DNA of 64,000 nucleotides from assembly GCF_039830135.1 (NCBI RefSeq), contig NZ_CP156081.1, positions 1,288,001 to 1,352,000 on the forward strand, in the 5' to 3' direction. The translations under genes and the position numbers were made by a program. The notes beneath the pieces are model-generated. The model made no database searches. It was not told where the DNA came from and saw only the letters and a program-made list of their open reading frames with translations. Numbering within the stretch: the first letter of the stretch is position 1; every line of letters starts with the position of its first letter. This DNA comes from Defluviimonas sp. SAOS-178_SWC. GTDB taxonomy: Bacteria; Pseudomonadota; Alphaproteobacteria; Rhodobacterales; Rhodobacteraceae. Shown piece after piece: positions 59,800 to 64,000 of this stretch.

Positions 59800-60060
59800 C
59801 GTGAGAGCCTTTTCTCCCATCGCTGCCAGACGACACGGACGACCTCAGCGACCCCAAGCGAGCTGAAGCGGTCCATGAGGGCGACGCGGGGTGGATTTCA
59901 GCGGTCTTGCGGTCGTGGTCGCGTGCTGCGATGCGCTCGCCGAAGGCCTTCATGTAGCACATCTTCGCTTCGCTCTCACGGCGGGTATGGTATCCGATCC
60001 ACCGTTTCCAGAGCGCCCTGCTGTAGCGCCGGGTGGCGAGCAGGGTTTCGTTTCCGGCCC
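59800..60060 (-). mobile_element. IS5-family transposase, C-terminal remnant
   Basis: The minus strand reads ETLLATRRYSRALWKRWIGY, then HTRRESEAKMCYMKAFGERI and AARDHDRKTAEIH, the C-terminal catalytic end of an IS5-family transposase with the YxxR...KxxE-like signature (YHTRRESEAK). A frameshift after TAEIH spoils the last 30 residues. It lies upstream of the acyl-CoA synthetase/tetR operon. Confidence 0.8.
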
Positions 60061-60151
60061 GCGCAGCCGGGCAGTCGTCTTTTTACGCCCGCCGTTCTTG
60101 TGGATCGGGATGATCGGGACGGCGTCTCCCCTGAACGCGATGGTTACGGCT

Positions 60152-60229
60152 CTCCGCCACGGGCGTGCCTGCATCGCCCTGCTTCAGGATGAACGCCTTC
60201 TGCGCCTCCGTGAACTTCGATGCCTTCAT
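60152..60229 (-). mobile_element. IS3-family OrfA N-terminal fragment
   Basis: A minus-strand frame reads MKASKFTEAQKAFILKQGDA and GTPVAE, the start of an IS3 (IS407-type) OrfA helix-turn-helix protein, then loses similarity after 26 codons. It adjoins the IS5 remnant, so the region is a nest of IS debris. The rest of 60240-60437 shows no gene. Confidence 0.7.
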
Positions 60230-60437
60230 GCGAGTCTGCTCCTCTCCCAGCCGGGGAAACGTAGCCGAAATCTCCAGCTTCAAGCGGTCCAGTTTTCAGG
60301 GGTCACAGCGCCGGCCCACCCGCGTCGGGCGGGCCGGGTGGCAGGCGCGGCCGTCGAGGCAATGCCTCGACTTGTCGCGGGGCAAATCGGGCGGGGAGTT
60401 AGTGCGTGCGAGCAGGCACGCTACGGCCATCTGGATA

Positions 60438-61139
60438 TTAGACGTTCTTTGTTATATTTACGCCACTTATCTCCGCAATTCGAATTGCTTCAAAATCCTT
60501 GGGATGACTCCAGAGAGTAGAGCTCAAATTCTGCAGCGTTTCTCCCGTCGACAATCTATTGGCATCATCTGAAAGCCAAGTCATGCGTGATGTAATGGGC
60601 TTTGGAATGAATCCACTATCAAACTCCGTGTGACGTGCGCCAACGAGGCAAGTTTCATTTTCGCCCATCGGCATCTGAAGAAGGTTCACGTACGGGCCAT
60701 TCATGCTGAGTGGCTCTAACTGATTGGGGTATTGCACTATGAAGAAAGCAAGTTCGACACAACGGCCCGGCGCCGCCGCCTCAAGAAAGCCCCTAAACTT
60801 CTTTTGCTTGAATTTTGGTAGCGTCTTTCTTGATTGCAGAAAATCAGTTGGAAATTGAATGAAGGCTGCGGGCACAACCTCACCCTCCATAGGTCGCTTT
60901 CGTTTCCATCTTACAAATGAATTCCTGCCATTTAACTTGGGATCCAAGTTTTCCCGTTTTCGGTACTCGGAAGTGAAACCGAATTGATTGTAGGCTGGGG
61001 AATGGATCGATAGCTTGATCGAACCGCCAAAGCTCGCAGCCGTCGCATAGACTTGGCGATTTCGCTCCCATATCTTCCAGACTGATGATGATCTTTCATC
61101 GCTAGATCCGATCCAGAAGCGAAATGCGTCGATCTCCAC
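60438..61139 (-). CDS. Hypothetical protein
   Basis: This 233-residue protein shows no family that I recognise. It is soluble, with no signal peptide or membrane helix, and rich in aromatic and basic residues (DAFRFWIGSSDERSSSVWKI at the start, PTDFLQSRKTLPKFKQKKF in the middle, WSHPKDFEAIRIAEISGVN near the end). The base composition is clearly lower in GC than parE beside it, which suggests recent acquisition; the IS remnants to the left fit this. It starts 22 bases upstream of the parE stop on the same strand in position order, so it could be read from parE transcription. No defence or toxin motif is evident. Confidence 0.6.
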   Translation of the reverse strand: MEIDAFRFWIGSSDERSSSVWKIWERNRQVYATAASFGGSIKLSIHSPAYNQFGFTSEYRKRENLDPKLNGRNSFVRWKRKRPMEGEVVPAAFIQFPTDFLQSRKTLPKFKQKKFRGFLEAAAPGRCVELAFFIVQYPNQLEPLSMNGPYVNLLQMPMGENETCLVGARHTEFDSGFIPKPITSRMTWLSDDANRLSTGETLQNLSSTLWSHPKDFEAIRIAEISGVNITKNV

Positions 61140-61161
61140 TCACGTAGTCCTTTTGTCCACC

Positions 61162-63117
61162 TCACACATCCAGCTCCTCCACGAACCGCGCGTTCTCGGA
61201 GATATACTGGAACCGCAGTTCCGGCTTCTTGCCCATCAGCCGCTCCACGAGGTCGGAGGTCTCGCCGGGTTCGTCCTCGTCGATGCTGACCCGGATCAGT
61301 TTCCTTGTCTCGGGGTTCATGGTGGTGTCTTTCAGGTCCTTGGCGTCCATCTCGCCGAGGCCCTTGAAGCGCTGGACGTCGATCTTGCCCTTGCCGCCGA
61401 GGCCCTTGGCCAGCATCGCCTCCTTCTCGGCGTCGTCGGCGACGTAGATGCGCCGCGCGCCTTGGGTCAGCCGGTACAAGGGCGGGCAGGCGAGGTAGAG
61501 GTGGCCCTTGTCGATCATCGGCCGCATCTGGGTGAAGAAGAAGGTCATCAGGAGCGAGGCGATATGCGCCCCGTCCACGTCGGCGTCGGTCATGATGATG
61601 ACCTTCTCGTAGCGCAGGTCGTCGATGTTGAACCTGGTGCCCATGCCGCAGCCGAGGGCCTGCGAGAGATCGCTGATCTCCTGGTTGGAGCCGAGTTTGG
61701 AGGACGCGGCGCCGAGGACGTTGAGGATCTTGCCGCGCAGGGGCAGGAGGGCTTGCGTCCTGCGGTCCCGCGCCATCTTGGCGGAGCCGCCGGCCGAGTC
61801 GCCTTCGACGATGAACAGCTCGGTGCCTTCCCGGTTGGTGGCGGAGCAGTCGACGAGCTTGCCGGGCAGGCGCAGCTTCTTCGTGGCGGACTTGCGGGCG
61901 GTTTCCTTCTCCTGCCGGCGGCGCAGGCGTTCCTCGGCGCGCAGGACGAGGAAATCGAGGATCGCGCCCGCCGATTTGGTGTCGGAGGCGAGCCAGTTGT
62001 CGAAATGATCGCGCACCGCGCCCTCGGTCATGCGCGCGGCGGCCTCGGTCGCGAGGCGGTCCTTGGTCTGGCCGACGAATTGCGGCTCCCGGATGAAGCA
62101 CGAGACCAGCGCGCAGCCCCCGGTCATCAGGTCGTCGCGGGTGATCATCTCGGCCTTGCGGTTCTTCACGAGGTCGCCATAGGCGCGGATGCCCTTGAGG
62201 ATCGCGGACCAGAAGCCGGATTCATGGGTGCCGCCCTCGGGCGTCGGCACCGTGTTGCAGTAGGACTGGATGAAACCGTCGCGCGACGGCGTCCAGTTGA
62301 TCGCCCATTCGACCGAACCCGGTTCGCCGAACTTGTCGTGAAAGCTGACCTTGCCGGCGAAGGGCCGGTCCGCATAGGTCGAGGAGCCCTGGAGGTTCTC
62401 GGCGAGGTAATCCGAGAGGCCGCCGGGGAAGTGGAAGACCGCCTCGGCCGGGGTTTCGCCGTCGTCGATGGCGGATTTCCAGCGGATTTCGACCCCGGAG
62501 AAGAGGTAGGCCTTGGAACGCACCATCTTCAGAAGCCGCGCCGGCTTGAAGCGGTGGTGGCCGAAGATCTCCTCGTCGGCATGGAAGGTGACGGAGGTGC
62601 CGCGGCGGTTCGGGGCGGCGCCGATCTTCTTCACCGGGCCGAGCGGGATGCCGCGCGAGAAGCGCTGTTCGAAGAGCTCCTTGTTCCGCGCGACCTCGAC
62701 CACCATGCTGTCGGACAGCGCGTTGACGACGGAGGCGCCGACGCCGTGAAGGCCCCCGCTCGTCTCGTAGGCCTTGCCGGAGAACTTGCCGCCGGCATGG
62801 AGCGTGCAGAGGATCACTTCGAGCGCGGATTTGCCGGGAAACTTCGGATGCGGGTCGATCGGGATGCCGCGGCCGTTGTCGCGGATGGTGACGGCGTAGT
62901 CGGCGTGAAGCTCCACCTCGATCCGGTTGGCATGGCCCGCGACGGCCTCGTCCATCGAGTTGTCGAGCACTTCGGCGACGAGGTGATGGAGCGCGCGTTC
63001 GTCGGTGCCGCCGATATACATGCCGGGGCGTTTGCGGACGGGTTCGAGCCCTTCCAGCACCTCGATGGAGGAGGCGTTATAGTCGTCCGGCTGGCCGGAA
63101 AAGAAGTCGTTCGCCAT
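61162..63117 (-). CDS. parE: DNA topoisomerase IV subunit B (ParE)
   Basis: This 651-residue ATPase subunit of topoisomerase IV decatenates daughter chromosomes with ParC. The GHKL ATPase motifs are EVLDNSMDEAVAGHA, RDNGRGIPIDPHPK and GGLHGVGASVVNALS; the Toprim domain has TELFIVEGDSAGGSAKMARD, IIMTDADVDGAHI and the terminal QRFKGLGEMD. Length and the absence of the large GyrB insertion identify ParE. It is a housekeeping gene at the right edge of the accessory region. Confidence 0.95.
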   Translation of the reverse strand: MANDFFSGQPDDYNASSIEVLEGLEPVRKRPGMYIGGTDERALHHLVAEVLDNSMDEAVAGHANRIEVELHADYAVTIRDNGRGIPIDPHPKFPGKSALEVILCTLHAGGKFSGKAYETSGGLHGVGASVVNALSDSMVVEVARNKELFEQRFSRGIPLGPVKKIGAAPNRRGTSVTFHADEEIFGHHRFKPARLLKMVRSKAYLFSGVEIRWKSAIDDGETPAEAVFHFPGGLSDYLAENLQGSSTYADRPFAGKVSFHDKFGEPGSVEWAINWTPSRDGFIQSYCNTVPTPEGGTHESGFWSAILKGIRAYGDLVKNRKAEMITRDDLMTGGCALVSCFIREPQFVGQTKDRLATEAAARMTEGAVRDHFDNWLASDTKSAGAILDFLVLRAEERLRRRQEKETARKSATKKLRLPGKLVDCSATNREGTELFIVEGDSAGGSAKMARDRRTQALLPLRGKILNVLGAASSKLGSNQEISDLSQALGCGMGTRFNIDDLRYEKVIIMTDADVDGAHIASLLMTFFFTQMRPMIDKGHLYLACPPLYRLTQGARRIYVADDAEKEAMLAKGLGGKGKIDVQRFKGLGEMDAKDLKDTTMNPETRKLIRVSIDEDEPGETSDLVERLMGKKPELRFQYISENARFVEELDV

Positions 63118-63255
63118 GCGCTCTGCTCGTCTTTATGATTGAGGCGGGATTAGACCATGCGGGGGCGGGCGGGGCAAGCGCATGTGCCCGCCAATCGGGG
63201 CGAACGGGCCGAAATATAGGGCCCCGCGCAGTCCGCGAGACGAGGGCGAGTCGCG
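63118..63255. other. Divergent intergenic region between parE and the methyltransferase gene
   Basis: This short divergent spacer should hold both promoters, but I see no clear -35/-10 pair or operator. Confidence 0.3.
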
Positions 63256-63870
63256 ATGTGGAATGACCGCTACGCGAGGGACGACTATCTGTTCGGAACC
63301 GAGCCCGCGGATTTCCTGCGGCGGGTGGAGAGGTTCCTCTCGCCGGGGCAGAGCGCGTTGTGCGTCGCCGATGGCGAGGGGCGGAATTCCGTGTGGCTGG
63401 CCGGGCAGGGGCTTCGCGTGACCGCGTTCGATCCGGCGGCGAATGCGGTGGCCAAGGCGCGGAAGTTGGCGAGTGAGCGGGACGTCACAGTCGATTTCCA
63501 GCTTTGCGACCTCGACGGTTGGGACTGGTCCCGGCCGTTCGACGTGGTGGCGGGCATCTTCATCCAGTTCGTCGGCCCGGATGAACGGGTCGTGCTTTTC
63601 GACCGGCTCGACCGCTCGCTGCGGCCCGGTGGCCTTCTTCTCCTCCACGGCTACGCGCCACGTCAGGTGGACTACGGGACGGGCGGGCCGCCCTATCGCG
63701 AGAACATGTACACGCTCGACCTCTTGCGGGAGAGTTTCGCGGGTTACGACGTGCTGAGGGACGCGGATTTCGACGCCGAGGTGGATGAAGGCAAGGGCCA
63801 TTCGGGCCGCTCCGCGCTGATCGACTTCGTGGCGCGGAAGCCGGGGCGAGAGGGCCACGCAAAGGGGTGA
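63256..63870 (+). CDS. Class I SAM-dependent methyltransferase (TehB-like)
   Basis: This 204-residue cytoplasmic methyltransferase starts with WNDRYARDDYLFGTEPADFL, as in TehB-like thiol or tellurite methyltransferases. The SAM-binding glycine motif is replaced by ALCVADGEGRNSVWLAGQGL, with FDPAANAVAKARKLA (acidic residue for ribose) and FDVVAGIFIQF following. LRPGGLLLLHGYAPRQ is motif III. The acceptor is unknown. It stands divergent from parE. Confidence 0.88.
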   Translation: MWNDRYARDDYLFGTEPADFLRRVERFLSPGQSALCVADGEGRNSVWLAGQGLRVTAFDPAANAVAKARKLASERDVTVDFQLCDLDGWDWSRPFDVVAGIFIQFVGPDERVVLFDRLDRSLRPGGLLLLHGYAPRQVDYGTGGPPYRENMYTLDLLRESFAGYDVLRDADFDAEVDEGKGHSGRSALIDFVARKPGREGHAKG

Positions 63871-63945
63871 ACTAAGGCGCGGCCCGGCGTCCCGGTCATC
63901 GAAGACGGCAGACAACTGTTCGTCACGATGCCATGCCGGTGAGAC

Positions 63946-64000
63946 CTATGCCGGCTCCGCCAGCCGCTTTTCCCACATCGCCTTGAAGGCGGGACGCGCG
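63946..64000 (-). CDS. C-terminal fragment of a gene cut by the window edge
   Basis: Seventeen codons are visible, reading ARPAFKAMWEKRLAEPA before a TAG. The tail resembles the end of a glutathione S-transferase, but the piece is too short to be sure. The rest lies beyond the window. Confidence 0.35.
   Translation of the reverse strand, partial: ARPAFKAMWEKRLAEPA

Noticed and set aside
61153..63138. A 661-codon plus-strand frame over parE
   Set aside because: It mirrors the ParE reading in the opposite strand; ParE is unmistakable by its ATPase and Toprim motifs.
1..64000. CRISPR arrays, tRNA or rRNA genes, integrase-attachment sites
   Set aside because: No regularly spaced repeats, no cloverleaf or rRNA-like sequence, and no integrase gene were seen; the mobile DNA present is only IS remnants.

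Overview
The window is a GC-rich alphaproteobacterial chromosome or large replicon segment. The hut gene set, two TRAP carriers, a TctABC carrier, several CaiB/acyl-CoA dehydrogenase modules and the parE sequence all suit Rhodobacteraceae/Paracoccaceae; this assignment is inferred, since no rRNA or complete species marker is present. The character is accessory and catabolic: nearly every operon takes up or breaks down an organic acid, and the blocks are separated by decayed insertion sequences and gene scars.

Layout. (1) 1-9785: a CoA-thioester module, with a CaiB-type CoA-transferase (cut by the window edge), a TctABC carrier, two acyl-CoA dehydrogenases and an enoyl-CoA hydratase on the minus strand, facing a plus-strand 3-hydroxyacyl-CoA dehydrogenase, a thiolase reduced to a scar, and a nitronate-monooxygenase-like flavoprotein. 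(2) 9860-19460: copper handling (two different P1B ATPases, a CopZ-like chaperone, CueR) wrapped around a Prs-like / AMP-phosphorylase-like / shortened metallo-beta-lactamase operon. Three MerR-type promoters with 19-bp spacers mark the copper genes. (3) 19795-23152: acyl-CoA dehydrogenase, CaiB-type CoA-transferase and a divergent LysR regulator. (4) 23184-38049: histidine utilization. hutUIGF run on the minus strand and hutC on the plus strand. They are followed by a seven-gene operon: TRAP transporter, HisC-like aminotransferase, hutH, an FAD-type D-2-hydroxyacid dehydrogenase and an FMN-type L-2-hydroxyacid dehydrogenase. HutC-like sites precede both arms. (5) 38508-59760: a second catabolic island. 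It encodes a DUF1445 hydro-lyase, an alcohol-dehydrogenase-like oxidoreductase, a diaminopropionate-ammonia-lyase-like PLP enzyme, a three-subunit molybdenum hydroxylase (with a CoxS-CoxG fusion), a CoA-transferase, an ATP-dependent hydantoinase/oxoprolinase pair, a TRAP carrier, an acyl-CoA ligase and a TetR regulator. One promoter motif, AAGTAA-N8-TTACTT, recurs before its transcription units. (6) 59760-64000: IS5 and IS3 debris, an unknown gene, parE, a SAM methyltransferase and the tail of a further gene.

Two systems look worth pursuing. The hut operon carries the enzymes needed to bring D- and L-imidazolelactate into histidine degradation: oxidation to imidazolepyruvate, transamination to histidine, then HutH. 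The TetR island looks like a pathway for an N-heterocycle or lactam: Mo-dependent hydroxylation, ATP-dependent lactam opening, amine elimination, CoA activation. Both substrate assignments are inferences from gene content. Recurrent decay is also evident: a thiolase lacking about 300 codons, a metallo-beta-lactamase gene missing internal segments, and IS21, IS481, IS5 and IS3 fragments.
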